From an archaeon (lineage in GTDB: Archaea; Thermoproteota; Thermoprotei_A; Marsarchaeales; Marsarchaeaceae): a stretch of 58,318 nt of DNA. The stretch is from NCBI GenBank assembly GCA_021817005.1, contig JAKAWJ010000004.1, positions 1 through 58,318 of the forward strand, in the 5' to 3' direction. Positions 7,084-15,660 of the stretch are shown piece by piece. The stretch's first letter is position 1, and every line of letters starts with the position of its first letter. Below the pieces are notes generated by a model. It searched no databases. It worked only from the letters and a program-made list of their open reading frames with translations, and had not been told where the DNA came from. The position numbers were made by a program, and so were the translations under genes.

Positions 7084-8757
7084 TTATTCCTCTTCGGTTT
7101 CGACCCGGGCTGAGACAAGAGGTACGCTTGTTGGCATGCCCACGTAATCGAATTTGTCAAATGGTACTTCGGGAAGGGAAACCTTGGAGCGAATCTTGTT
7201 TAGAATTGTGTACGACCGCATCTGCAAGAAGTCTTCTATCTTGTCGCTTAGCAGCGAGTCGAGCGCGGCTTCAGGAATCAAGTGACTCTTGAGGATCGCA
7301 ACGAGCTGACTGCGGCCATGCTTGTCGAGAAGTTCCTTGAAGTAGTCGGAAGGGACCCTGTCCGATTTCTCCTGATTCTTTGTAATCAGGGTTCTGTTCG
7401 GAAAAGCGTCAACTCGGAAAACAGATTTCGGAAATATGTGGTCATCCTGAGTCCGTTTCGGGTCGAACTGAGGTGGTTGTCCCGTTTGGTAATCAAGGGC
7501 TCCTTCTAGCGATACTAGATTTAACACCCCACGATAAATGGCCGACCTTTGCTTTTCTAGCCGCCAATCCAAGGCCATCAAATCAAAATTGCTGATAAAG
7601 TCGGGCACTTTGCTGTCGTCTGATAACCAGATCTTCATGGCGTTGACATCGGAGAAGGACGTGGAATCCGCGGCTTGGTCATACCTGTTGGCGAAGACAG
7701 AAATCCAATACCAGCGATCTATCTTGTCATAGTTTGTCTTGGATTCCAATTTGTTCGTCTTTATGTAATCTAGCAAACACGCCAAAGGAACAATCATCGT
7801 GCTGTATGGCACCCATTTGTCGAAGTCCAAGGCCCCATATCCATTTTTCGTGTCGAGAAGTCTAGTGAATGCATCATCCAAAGACTCGCAGGCACGCTCC
7901 CAGTCCTCGGGAAAATTGGTTGGGTCCAAGTCCAGTATCAGTTTCCGCTTTGGTTCCTTCCCTCTGAGAACTGTGACAACTTTCGTAATGAAGTCTGGCT
8001 CAACCTGTTTTGTGAACCTAAAATCTTTCTCCGCAGCCTCCAAGAGCTCCCTGAGTTTAATTCCACTCTTGTATAGCCTGGCTGTCAGCAATTCAAAAGC
8101 GGTTAGTGGTTTACCGGTTCTATTGATTCGCTCGAAGGTTTCAACGATTCTTTCCGGCGTGGTTTCCTTCGGAAGCTCTATAGTGTAAATCTCTCTGTTC
8201 AAGAAATCGCTTGCAATCTTGTAGATCTTAGCGAATTGTGGATCTCGTTGGAATCGTTCTGCAAGTTCCTCCAAGTTCTTGAGCGTCTTGAACGGAACCG
8301 TCCTTGGATTCTTAGACGCCTCAGATAGTCGCTTCTTGTCGCTAAGATTTACTGCTTCCACGGCGCTGTCCCAATCCTCGGTAAGTGCCTTATCGAAATT
8401 GAGATAGAATCTGTAGCTGCTCTCTGTGTTGTTCAGATGAATCCCTGGCTCGTTAAGAGCGTAAAAGAGAGCCGTTATCCTCTGTTGACCGTCAAGTAGT
8501 ACCTTGACGAAAGATTGTTTCTTGGCGGCACTATTCGTCTGCATGACTCCCTCGACCAATTTCAGGGCGAATGGAGATTGGTCTGAGAATTGTTGGAGTA
8601 TGAGAATGGAGCCTACGAAATAGTTTCCCAACACAGAGACGAGGAGTTCCCTAACCCGCTCTGGCTCCCAAATGAAACTCCGTTGGAAATCAGGAAGAAC
8701 TAGAATCCCGTTTTCTGCTTCTCCGATTAGGTCGATTACCTTAGGATATTGACCCAA
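7084..8757 (-). CDS. DUF262 / GmrSD-like protein with HNH-like C-terminus
   Basis: 557 residues. The N-terminal DUF262 domain has PDFQRSFIWEPERVRELLVS near residue 22, LLDGQQRITALFYAL near 85 (the DGQQR nucleotide-binding/hydrolysis motif, ParB-Srx like) and TFERINRTGKPLTAFELLTA near 205. The C-terminal part has DDHIFPKSVF followed by N-R-T-L-I-T-K-N, the DUF1524/HNH pattern. Proteins of this type (GmrSD, BrxU) are type IV restriction enzymes that cut modified DNA, so a defence role is likely. It stops at TAA, but the same frame continues into a DUF5655-like domain. Lower GC than its neighbours suggests transfer. Confidence 0.8.
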   Translation of the reverse strand: MGQYPKVIDLIGEAENGILVLPDFQRSFIWEPERVRELLVSVLGNYFVGSILILQQFSDQSPFALKLVEGVMQTNSAAKKQSFVKVLLDGQQRITALFYALNEPGIHLNNTESSYRFYLNFDKALTEDWDSAVEAVNLSDKKRLSEASKNPRTVPFKTLKNLEELAERFQRDPQFAKIYKIASDFLNREIYTIELPKETTPERIVETFERINRTGKPLTAFELLTARLYKSGIKLRELLEAAEKDFRFTKQVEPDFITKVVTVLRGKEPKRKLILDLDPTNFPEDWERACESLDDAFTRLLDTKNGYGALDFDKWVPYSTMIVPLACLLDYIKTNKLESKTNYDKIDRWYWISVFANRYDQAADSTSFSDVNAMKIWLSDDSKVPDFISNFDLMALDWRLEKQRSAIYRGVLNLVSLEGALDYQTGQPPQFDPKRTQDDHIFPKSVFRVDAFPNRTLITKNQEKSDRVPSDYFKELLDKHGRSQLVAILKSHLIPEAALDSLLSDKIEDFLQMRSYTILNKIRSKVSLPEVPFDKFDYVGMPTSVPLVSARVETEEE

Positions 8758-8859
8758 CTCATGACCTTGTACTATCTATACGTAGATAAGTCTTACAATC
8801 TGCTCGCGATGATATATTTCCATCCCCTTCGTTTTAAGAAGCCCGAGTCCTTCTAAGCG

Positions 8860-9819
8860 ATGACAGCAAAGCGCTCCATAAGGCTCCTAGCTTCGTATTA
8901 CAGGAAATGTGCACGCTTCGCGGTCTTCGTCATCCTACTCGCTTCATTCGCGATTCCCTCGGTCCTCGCAAGCGGACCTGGTTCGCTGAACCTCTCGCCC
9001 GACATCAACGTGAACGCAAACTCTTCATTCGGGTGCGGCTTTCCGCTCTTCCCGTCCAGCGGCTCCTATCAGGCGAGCGGTGGTGTCTCGGGTTCGGGGA
9101 CCTATTCCGGCAACGTCTACTTTGAAGGATCCATCACGATCTACGGCCACGACCAGTCGACGGACAAGCCGGAAGTCCAGACGCTGGCCCTCCCTCAATC
9201 GGACTTCGGCCCCAGTCCGATAAGCTTCCCGGGGCAGAGTCAGGCGGCGGTCGTGAACAATCCACAGGTAAGCTCCGACTTCTGCAAGCCGTTCATCGAC
9301 AGCTACACCTACTGGGTCGCAGCCTCCTCGCAGTCGGGATGCTTCACCGGCGCCTGGCTTCTGGCGAACTCCACCGTGACCGTCTCTGTTACGAGCGGGT
9401 CGACCCAGATGTTCCAGCTCGTGACGGAAATGCCGCTCCTAAACGGGACCACCCTAGACACGACCGCCTAGTGTGCCCCCACGGCGGCGACCTGCGGGTT
9501 ACATTTGTAAGGATCCTACTACCTCATCTCTATCACCGCGATAATACTCGCAGGAGGAGGCTTCCTGATTGCGCTTGCAAACAAGTCCTACACCGGCTAG
9601 GAGAAGAAGAACGTCGTCCTCGACTTCGTGATGGCGGCCCTCTCCATCGTCCTTTTCCCCGTCATCTACAGCAACATCGCCCTTCTTGCGAACTACCTCT
9701 ACGCGACGATTATCGCTGGGCCCCATTATCCGTACACCGACTACGCATTACATTTCACAGTGGTATGGGTCAAGCTTCTCTCGTGGGCTCAGGGAGGTAC
9801 CATGCTTGTGAGAGCTTGA
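8860..9819 (+). pseudogene. secreted/membrane protein gene with three in-frame stops
   Basis: A single frame of 320 codons stays in register but is interrupted by TAG (9469-9471), TAA (9508-9510) and TAG (9598-9600). Part one (203 residues) has a charged N-terminus, a signal-like helix (FAVFVILLASFAIPSVLAS) and an exported Ser/Gly/Cys-rich domain. Parts three and four hold hydrophobic helices (YYLISITAIILAGGGFLIAL; VLDFVMAALSIVLFPVIYSN). Each stop is one transition away from a Gln codon and coding character continues after each, so this looks like one membrane protein damaged by C-to-T changes. A link to conjugation-type channel proteins of archaeal elements is a guess. The C-terminus also seems truncated. 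Confidence 0.6.
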
Positions 9820-9941
9820 CGAATTAGTTCTTCGGTTTCTCGGTCTTGTGTTAGCACCTCAAAAGTGATCGTGGCGTTTTTCCCCACTGCTCTGGCCTTG
9901 TTTCTGCGGAGTAGAACAGTCTCATGGTATAAGATAGACAC
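9789..9941 (-). CDS. possible small protein of unknown function
   Basis: A 50-codon frame from a GTG, ending TFEVLTQDRETEELIRQALT, which has the amphipathic pattern of a helix. It overlaps the end of the broken membrane protein gene on the opposite strand. There is no recognised family and no clear ribosome site. It may also be the end of a longer decayed frame. Confidence 0.25.
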   Translation of the reverse strand: MSILYHETVLLRRNKARAVGKNATITFEVLTQDRETEELIRQALTSMVPP

Positions 9942-10171
9942 ACCTTGATGTTGGGCTTGTAAGAGAATAGGTATCCTGCAAACCCAATACCGAGTCTTTC
10001 TCGAATGCGAGGCTAAAGCCTGACGAATGCAGACCTCACTGACCCTAGATGAACCGCAAACCATCGGCACCGAAGCCAAGGATTTCAGAGCGTCTAGTCG
10101 TGCTCATATTCAGCACAAAGAATTTTAAGGCGACAAGCGGTATCAATTCTAATCTGGAGTAGATTTTGGGT

Positions 10172-10336
10172 ATGCAGGATGCTGATACGAAAGGGGAATG
10201 GGAAAGGGAACTGGAAAAGGTTGGTCTCACCCAGGAACTTCTGGACTCCATACTGGCTGCCTCTCCAGAAAGGGAGATTGTTCCAGGATACCCTCAGGAC
10301 AGAGTCGAAAGAATTATCATCCAGCAGAACTGGTAG
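10172..10336 (+). CDS. small acidic protein of unknown function
   Basis: A 54-residue frame from ATG to TAG whose composition looks truly coding: EWERELEKVGLTQELLDSIL, then PEREIVPGYPQDRVERIIIQ. It predicts two short amphipathic helices joined by a proline turn. The other frames here give basic, low-complexity sequences. TTTTAAGG at about 10123-10130 could be its TATA element. No family recognised. Confidence 0.4.
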   Translation: MQDADTKGEWERELEKVGLTQELLDSILAASPEREIVPGYPQDRVERIIIQQNW

Positions 10337-10582
10337 GATTCTGTCCGCCCTCTGCTTTAGGCGGAGGTCTTGTAATGGCAGGCACACATTCACTCACTTG
10401 GCGAGGGTTCGGGCCATCGGTACAGTGTTACACACCTCAGCCGAGAATAGAGGGATATGGGACCCCATATGCGGGCAATCTCTTTTTGAGCCGCTCTGAC
10501 TGTAGGGATGAGAGCTTAATCTTATTGGCGTTTAATCCTTAATCCGGACGCCATCGTGGGTTGGTGGTAATCGTTTTATCTC

Positions 10583-10600
10583 GGTAACAGATTTGTTACC
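10583..10600. promoter_or_regulatory. operator palindrome of the AbiE toxin-antitoxin operon
   Basis: GGTAACA-GATT-TGTTACC is a perfect 7-4-7 inverted repeat ending 8 bases before the ATG of the antitoxin gene. A TATA-like TTTTAT lies just upstream (about 10574-10579). A site between TATA box and start is well placed for repression. AbiEi antitoxins of known systems bind inverted repeats upstream of their own gene, so autoregulation is the natural reading. Confidence 0.7.
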
Positions 10601-10608
10601 TAGGTTAA

Positions 10609-11187
10609 ATGGCGCGCAGTATTTATGAGCTTAGGGACAGGCTGGTGGAGGGACCGAGGCGTGTTTTCAGCTACCCTCAGCTCGCATTCCTTCTGGGGCT
10701 GGACAGAAAGTTTGTGAAAGTGTATGTGCACAGGATGGTGAAGAAGAGGCTGGCGTGGAGACCGGTTGAGGGGAGAGTTGCATTCAGCCGGGATCCCTTC
10801 GTGGTGGCCACCCAGCTTTTGGAGCCGTCGTATATCTCGCTCACCGCGGCGCTCCACCTTCGAGGCCTCCTGGACCAGGTGCCTTCACTGGTGGAGTGTG
10901 TGACCACGAGGGGCACTAGGCGCGTGGATGATATAGCGTACAGGAAGATTAACCCGATGCTCTTTTTCGGTTACACCCAAGAGGAGAGGGCTGGTAGCTA
11001 CGTTTTCCTGGCGGAGCCCGAGAAGGCGGTGCTCGACTTCGCCTACTACGGGGCGCTCTACCCCCTCATAGCTGATGACGTGATGCCAAAGCTCAATGGG
11101 GCTAAGATTAGGGAGTACGCTGTGCGGTTCAGTGCGACTGCGCGGGGGAGAGCCGCTGCGCGGCTGGTGATGCACCATGCTCACTGA
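10609..11187 (+). CDS. abiEi: AbiEi-type antitoxin / transcriptional regulator
   Basis: 192 residues. The N-terminal winged helix (YELRDRLVEGPRRVFSYPQL, LDRKFVKVYVHRMVKKRLAW) is followed by a domain with PSYISLTAALHLRGL, FFGYTQEE and ARPEKAVLDFAY-like AEPEKAVLDFAYYG, the standard AbiEi C-terminal signature. AbiEi is the antitoxin of the type IV AbiE system and also represses the operon. The gene overlaps the next one by 11 bases (translational coupling) and has a perfect palindrome in front of it. Confidence 0.8.
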   Translation: MARSIYELRDRLVEGPRRVFSYPQLAFLLGLDRKFVKVYVHRMVKKRLAWRPVEGRVAFSRDPFVVATQLLEPSYISLTAALHLRGLLDQVPSLVECVTTRGTRRVDDIAYRKINPMLFFGYTQEERAGSYVFLAEPEKAVLDFAYYGALYPLIADDVMPKLNGAKIREYAVRFSATARGRAAARLVMHHAH

Positions 11188-11962
11188 GCGCGAACTCCTT
11201 GAACTAGCGCGCCTGCGCAGGCTCAAGCCCTGGCAGGAGGAGAAGAGGTATGTGCAGTGCCTCGTGCTCTACGCGTTGAGCGAAGTGGATGCTCTCCTAA
11301 AAGGGGGAACATACCTCTGGCTGTTCCACGCCCTCAACCGCTACTCAGAAGACCTCGACTTCACCCTCGGAGTCGAAGTAGGCGAGGACTTGCAGGAGCG
11401 TGTGGTCAAGACGATAGAACTCTTCGGCGTTGTCTCATACGCGAAGGCTGTTAAGGATGACCCCTACACTTATTCGTTCACACTACACGCAAGGGGACCC
11501 CTCTACTCATACAATAGAAGCGTGTGCCACGTGCGAGTGGATATGAGCAGGAGGGAGAAACCATTACTCCAACACATCCTTGTCACACTTAATGAAGCAA
11601 AATACGGTATCCCACCTGTCGGACTGCAGGGAATGAGCCTCGAAGAGGTGATGGCTGAAAAGATCCGCGCAATCATCAGGCGCAACGCGGCGAGAGACGT
11701 GTATGACACCTGGTTCCTCATCGAAAAACTCGGTGTAAGGGTTAACACTGAGCTTGTGAATGCCAAGCTCTCCTTCTACAACTCAACCTTCTCGCCCACC
11801 CAGCTCATAGATAAAGTCGAAACACATAGAGAGCAATGGGAAGCCGAACTCCGACCGCTAATATTCGGTGAACTCCCGAGCTTCGACCGAGCTGTCTCCA
11901 CACTCAGGAGGAGCATAGACTCAGCCGCAGGTGAGGGTCCCTCGCATAGAATGATGCCATAG
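11177..11962 (+). CDS. abiEii: AbiEii-type nucleotidyltransferase toxin
   Basis: 261 residues of the AbiEii/AbiGii family. The core nucleotidyltransferase motif is KGGTYLWLFHALNRYSEDLD near residues 40-60 (GG then S-E-D-L-D-F). Later come SLEEVMAEKIRAIIRRNAAR and DVYDTWFLIEKLG near residues 155-185, the conserved E-K and R-D-x-Y-D region. AbiEii toxins transfer nucleotides (for MenT relatives, to tRNA acceptor ends) and stop growth, giving phage abortive infection. The active-site acidic residues appear intact, so the toxin may work. Confidence 0.85.
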   Translation: MLTERELLELARLRRLKPWQEEKRYVQCLVLYALSEVDALLKGGTYLWLFHALNRYSEDLDFTLGVEVGEDLQERVVKTIELFGVVSYAKAVKDDPYTYSFTLHARGPLYSYNRSVCHVRVDMSRREKPLLQHILVTLNEAKYGIPPVGLQGMSLEEVMAEKIRAIIRRNAARDVYDTWFLIEKLGVRVNTELVNAKLSFYNSTFSPTQLIDKVETHREQWEAELRPLIFGELPSFDRAVSTLRRSIDSAAGEGPSHRMMP

Positions 11963-12663
11963 TTCTTCTTTCGAGTTGACCTCGAAGGATTCACCCCTCG
12001 CCCTACGGAAGGAGATGACTTCGAACCAAGGAACCTCCGCTCCTAGCCAGTTCGACGGATGCTTCGAAGCAGACGGGTTTACACACTAGTTCGTCCGCAC
12101 AATCTCTTTGATGGCAGAAGAATTCTTGTGTCCTGAAGACTTGGCCGGGGCGTTCGATATATCCGCAAAAAAGGCTCTGGAAGTAGCAGAAGAAGGCAAT
12201 AATCAGGGCGGTCAGGCTCCCCGCGAGGAAACTCAGGTATCTGCGAACCGAGGTTCAAAGGGTGTAGAGGCGGCTAAAGAGTATACACCAGCAGACCGGG
12301 TGGCCGCTTCAAATCACTGAGCTGCACCATAAGCCACAGAGTGAAGCTGGAGAAGCTCGAACCCCTGCTCCGGGACAGGGATGCGCTATATGCGGGGCAG
12401 GGGTCAAAACCCAAGAAGAGCCGATAACACACGCGGGGTCGTCGCATTCTATGTGACTTTTTGCGGTTTTCTTGTCTGTGTAGATCTCTTTCGACTTACA
12501 CGGCTTAGTTGAGTAACTCCTTATACACCGGGTCTTTGGTCTTTTTCAAGATTACATTTGTGACTTCTTTCAAGATGTCTGACTTTTGGACTTGTAAGGC
12601 ATTGTTGAGCTTGATCTTGTAAGGAAAACGATATAGCCCTGATGGAAATATTGTGGTTTACCT
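11963..12663. other. decayed stretch between two toxin-antitoxin loci
   Basis: 700 bases without an intact gene. Coding-like pieces occur in changing frames: a frame from 12108 with EEFLCPEDLAGAFDI, another ending KLEKLEPLLRDRDALYAGQG at about 12425. This suggests a frameshifted relic that I cannot identify. An imperfect inverted repeat ACCCCTGCTCC / GGGGCAGGGGT spans 12361-12404 (loop about 22 bases). Confidence 0.3.
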
Positions 12664-13866
12664 GTGGCTCCTAGAGAATCCCCGAAAATACCGGTGGAAC
12701 CCACCGTACTCAAGTGGGCGAGGGAAAGCGCGGGCTTGGGCCCCGCGTCAGTCGCCCACGCCCTGAAAATCGGGGAGGAAGTCGTCAAGCACTGGGAAGA
12801 AGGAACCGACGCTCCGTCACTTTCAAACCTAAGAAAGATTGCACACCTGTACAAGCGCCCACTTGCGGCTTTGTTGCTTGACCGCCCCCCGGCCGAGGGG
12901 TCTTTTCCACGGGATTACCGTAGGGTCTGGGGCTCCAGATCAGAGAAACCTTCGCCCGAATTTTTGCTTGCTGTCAGAAGGGCGCGAAGGGCACACGCCG
13001 CCGCTTCGGAACTTGCCGGGTTACTTGGTCGCAACACTTCGATGAATCTGGGAAGAATCAGTGACCAGATGGATCCCGAGATAGCCGCTGAAAGTGTGCG
13101 TAACCAACTCAGCGGTGAACCGTTTGGTCGTGCAAGGGCGGGATCACACAATGCCAACAAGGTGTTCAAGCTGTGGAGAACACGAATCGAAGCCTGCAAC
13201 ATCTTGGTTCTTGAGGAACGCATTCCAATAGAAGAGGCACGCGGATTCTCGCTGAACGCAAAGGAGCTTCCCACAATCGTCGTAAACAAGAACGACTCTG
13301 CTGTGGCAAAAACATTTACACTCTTCCATGAACTGTGTCACCTGCTGATGAGCCAAGAGGGTATATGTGATTTGGCCAATAACGGCCAGAGCATATACGA
13401 CCCAAACGAAGCATATTGTAACCGTTTCGCCGGCGCGCTGCTGGTGCCGAAGGGCCTTCTGGCGCCGCTTGTGCCGCCTCACCTTCTAGAGCGATATGTT
13501 GGAAGGTCTCCCATAGACTATATTCATCAGCTGGACGAGGAACTTGGTAGGCTCTCGGCGAGATTCTGTGTCAGCCGCGACGTGGTGATTCGCAGGCTGG
13601 CAGACCTAGGTTTTGTACCCAAGGAGATCTACCAAGAGTGGAGGAGAATATGGATGGCCCAGCCCAAGGAGGAGACCAAGAAGAGGGGCGGCCGCGTCGA
13701 CATGGCACACAAACGTGTTAACGAGTGGGGATTTCTTTTCAGCTCCATTGTATCGGAAGCTCTGCGATCGGACGAGATAACCTCCAGCGACGCCGCCGAC
13801 TACCTCAACCTCCGCGTCAAGCACTTGCCCAAGATTGGGTATATTGTGGCAAAGGCGTTCGGATGA
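12664..13866 (+). CDS. XRE helix-turn-helix plus ImmA/IrrE metallopeptidase
   Basis: 400 residues starting at GTG. Residues 12-70 form an XRE HTH (LKWARESAGLGPASVAHALK, then APSLSNLRKIAHLYKRPLAA). Residues about 180-300 are the ImmA/IrrE zinc peptidase with FTLFHELCHLLMS, the HExxH zinc motif, and NEAYCNRFAGALLVP supplying the third ligand region. ImmA-type proteins cleave partner repressors or act as antitoxins. The stop overlaps the start of the DUF4411 gene by 4 bases, so the two are translated together. Confidence 0.85.
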   Translation: MAPRESPKIPVEPTVLKWARESAGLGPASVAHALKIGEEVVKHWEEGTDAPSLSNLRKIAHLYKRPLAALLLDRPPAEGSFPRDYRRVWGSRSEKPSPEFLLAVRRARRAHAAASELAGLLGRNTSMNLGRISDQMDPEIAAESVRNQLSGEPFGRARAGSHNANKVFKLWRTRIEACNILVLEERIPIEEARGFSLNAKELPTIVVNKNDSAVAKTFTLFHELCHLLMSQEGICDLANNGQSIYDPNEAYCNRFAGALLVPKGLLAPLVPPHLLERYVGRSPIDYIHQLDEELGRLSARFCVSRDVVIRRLADLGFVPKEIYQEWRRIWMAQPKEETKKRGGRVDMAHKRVNEWGFLFSSIVSEALRSDEITSSDAADYLNLRVKHLPKIGYIVAKAFG

Positions 13867-14354
13867 CGCAGCGTCCACTAGAGGGCAACGGGTACGTTGC
13901 GGACACATCAGCCCTGATTGATTTAAAGGACAAGTATCCCGGGGACGTCTTTCCAGCCGTTTGGAAAAGAGTCAGCGCCTTGATCAATGACAACCGCCTT
14001 CGCGCACCGCGTGAGGTATACAGGGAGCTGCAAGTAAAGGACGACGAACTGACCAGATGGGCTCGAAACAACCTTCAGTTATTTATATCTGAGGACACAA
14101 CTCAGCTCTTTAAAGTAAAGGAGCTGCTCAAGAAGCATCCCACCGCCTCTAACGCCAGCAGTGAATCACCGGACGCAGACCCCTTTGTCATCGTCTTAGC
14201 GGAGATCTACCGATGGTGCGTTATTTCGTCGGAGGAACGCAAGGGAAAACCCCAGTCGAAGCAGATACCGGACATTTGTGATAGCAGGGGAATACATCAC
14301 GTTTCACTTCTCGAATTCTTTAGAAGGGAGAACTGGAAATTTGAGCAGAGCTGA
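13863..14354 (+). CDS. DUF4411 PIN-like toxin candidate
   Basis: 163 residues from the ATG that overlaps the upstream stop. The opening GYVADTSALIDLKDKYP carries the PIN-like aspartate (D-T-S/N at the first strand). SPDADPFVIVLAEIY near residue 100 (acidic, D-x-D/P pattern) and a late HHVSLLEFFRREN match the DUF4411 family, PIN-fold putative RNases. DUF4411 genes occur paired with XRE-ImmA genes, as here, and are regarded as toxin-antitoxin modules. The acidic residues needed for metal binding seem present. Confidence 0.8.
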   Translation: MTQRPLEGNGYVADTSALIDLKDKYPGDVFPAVWKRVSALINDNRLRAPREVYRELQVKDDELTRWARNNLQLFISEDTTQLFKVKELLKKHPTASNASSESPDADPFVIVLAEIYRWCVISSEERKGKPQSKQIPDICDSRGIHHVSLLEFFRRENWKFEQS

Positions 14355-15312
14355 CCACTGAGTAGTCTGAGAGGCTTCGTCAGCTTACAGGGGGATCGCC
14401 GCCGCCCAGCCCGCGCTCAAGGTACACGAAGACTTTAACTTGTAAACGATTTGTGTTCGCAAATAATGTCATCGTCTATGGTGCTTTCAGCCTCTTTTAC
14501 GTTATCCATGAGCTCCATCATCTCGGCTATACCACGGTCGAAGCCAAGGAGATGCGAATGAGAACGCTTGGACTGACTCGCGGATTATATAGACTGGCGC
14601 ATGCAGCCTCCCATCCGACCTTCGGTCTGGCCTTGCCTTTTTAGCGAGTCGACTGGGCGGCGGGTCGCGTGTTTCGGGCCGTGCGCGTGGTCCTTGTTGA
14701 CGTGCCGTGGTTGGCAACCTCTCCTCCCAGAAGAGGAGGAGGGTGATGTCCGTGATCAGTAGCGGGGATATGGGGCCGGAGCCGGCGCTGTGGACAAGGA
14801 CAAAAAAGAAAAAGGGGAAAATAAAGGTAGTAGCTAAACCGAACCGTTCATTGTTGTTTGTTCTTTGCCGCAGCAGACATGGCCCTGGCTTTGAAGCCGG
14901 AGTCGCCGTGGCCCTTGTCCACGGCGGATTGAATCCTCCGTGAATCCTTCATATTCATTTTTTTGCCGATTATTCTTCGCCTCCTTCCCAAAAGGGAGCA
15001 AGTTCTTATAACTAACAGTCGTGGAGGTACGTCTAATTGCTCTTATACTGGTATATCCTATTTGCCCCTGTTGGGCAGGCATATATACTGCATTTCCATT
15101 AATAATTTTTTCGGTCGTCCGGCAAACCATTCACGGCTACTTACTGCGCTGGGGTGGGCCAGCCCGTGATGGGGTCTGCGCCACGCGATGCCCTCGCCGC
15201 GTTGTGGCGGATAATTTCGTTCAACTCATCTTCTGGGGTAAAGACACGCTGGACCAAGAACCTTACCCTTCCCAAACAATTGGTACTATTAACGCTATAG
15301 ATTTTTTTTTCG
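14355..15312. other. gene-poor stretch
   Basis: About 960 bases with no confident gene apart from the small frame at 14848-14958. CTCCTC-GAGGAG repeats near 14717-14740 form a hairpin that could be a terminator. TATA-like sequences lie at about 14585 (ATTATATA) and 15080 (CATATATA) without a gene behind them. A T-run of nine at 15302-15310 marks the downstream edge of the recombinase remnant. Confidence 0.35.
14848..14958 (-). CDS. possible small basic protein
   Basis: A 36-codon ATG frame: KDSRRIQSAVDKGHGDSGFK then RAMSAAAKNKQQ. It is Lys/Ala/Gly-rich and hydrophilic, like small stress-related or nucleic-acid-associated peptides. The only support is residue composition and an ATG. No family recognised. 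Confidence 0.25.
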   Translation of the reverse strand: MNMKDSRRIQSAVDKGHGDSGFKARAMSAAAKNKQQ

Positions 15313-15660
15313 TCACCCACTCCTGCCCTTCCTTTTCGCGGCAACCTTCAGGATTTTGGCGAGCGCAGGATATCTGAGCGCTTCGCCGTGGCTCACTGTG
15401 CCTATCCCTATCCAGAGCGGCGCCTCCGGGTTGCTTCTCCCAGGGTGCAGGGAGAGCCACCGTGCTAAATGAGGCAGGGGAAGCCACCACGATCACTTCC
15501 CTTAGCCGGTCTTGCCCTTTAGCCTGAGCTTCGCATAGTGACCTTCGGGAGGGACGAACACGTCGTCCACGTTCATCGAGCCTATCTCTCCAATCCTTGC
15601 GTCCGACTCGTAAAGCATGATGATGAACGCCCTGTCTCTCGGGCTCTCCGTGAGAGTCAC
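15313..15660 (-). pseudogene. tyrosine recombinase (integrase) remnant
   Basis: Reading from 15660 down: SPRDRAFIIMLYESDARIGE (the helix with the first catalytic Arg, normally ARIGE), then VDDVFVPPEGHYAKLRLKGK with the beta-hairpin catalytic Lys region, then a TAA at 15502-15504. Past it, REVIVVAS lies in a shifted frame, and the original frame resumes with PHLARWLSLHPGRSNPEAPL, WIGIGTVSHGEALRYPALAK and ILKVAAKRKG before a TGA. This is the archaeal XerA/phage-integrase core with a compensating frameshift pair. The N-terminal arm is missing, as are the HxxR and Tyr boxes, so it is inactive. Its upstream end is cut exactly where the SRPBCC gene stops. Confidence 0.8.

Noticed and set aside
10179-10542. 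Longer overlapping frames around 10.2-10.5 kb
   Set aside because: They are basic, low-complexity shadows of the 54-codon frame at 10172-10336, which has the better residue pattern.
14453-14644. 63-codon plus-strand frame with HELHHLG
   Set aside because: It has no family pattern, starts at a weak TTG and lies in a gene-poor stretch; the HExxH-like piece alone is not enough.
15141-15344. 67-codon minus-strand frame after the recombinase remnant
   Set aside because: It contains a possible helix but overlaps the remnant in another frame and has no clear start or family.
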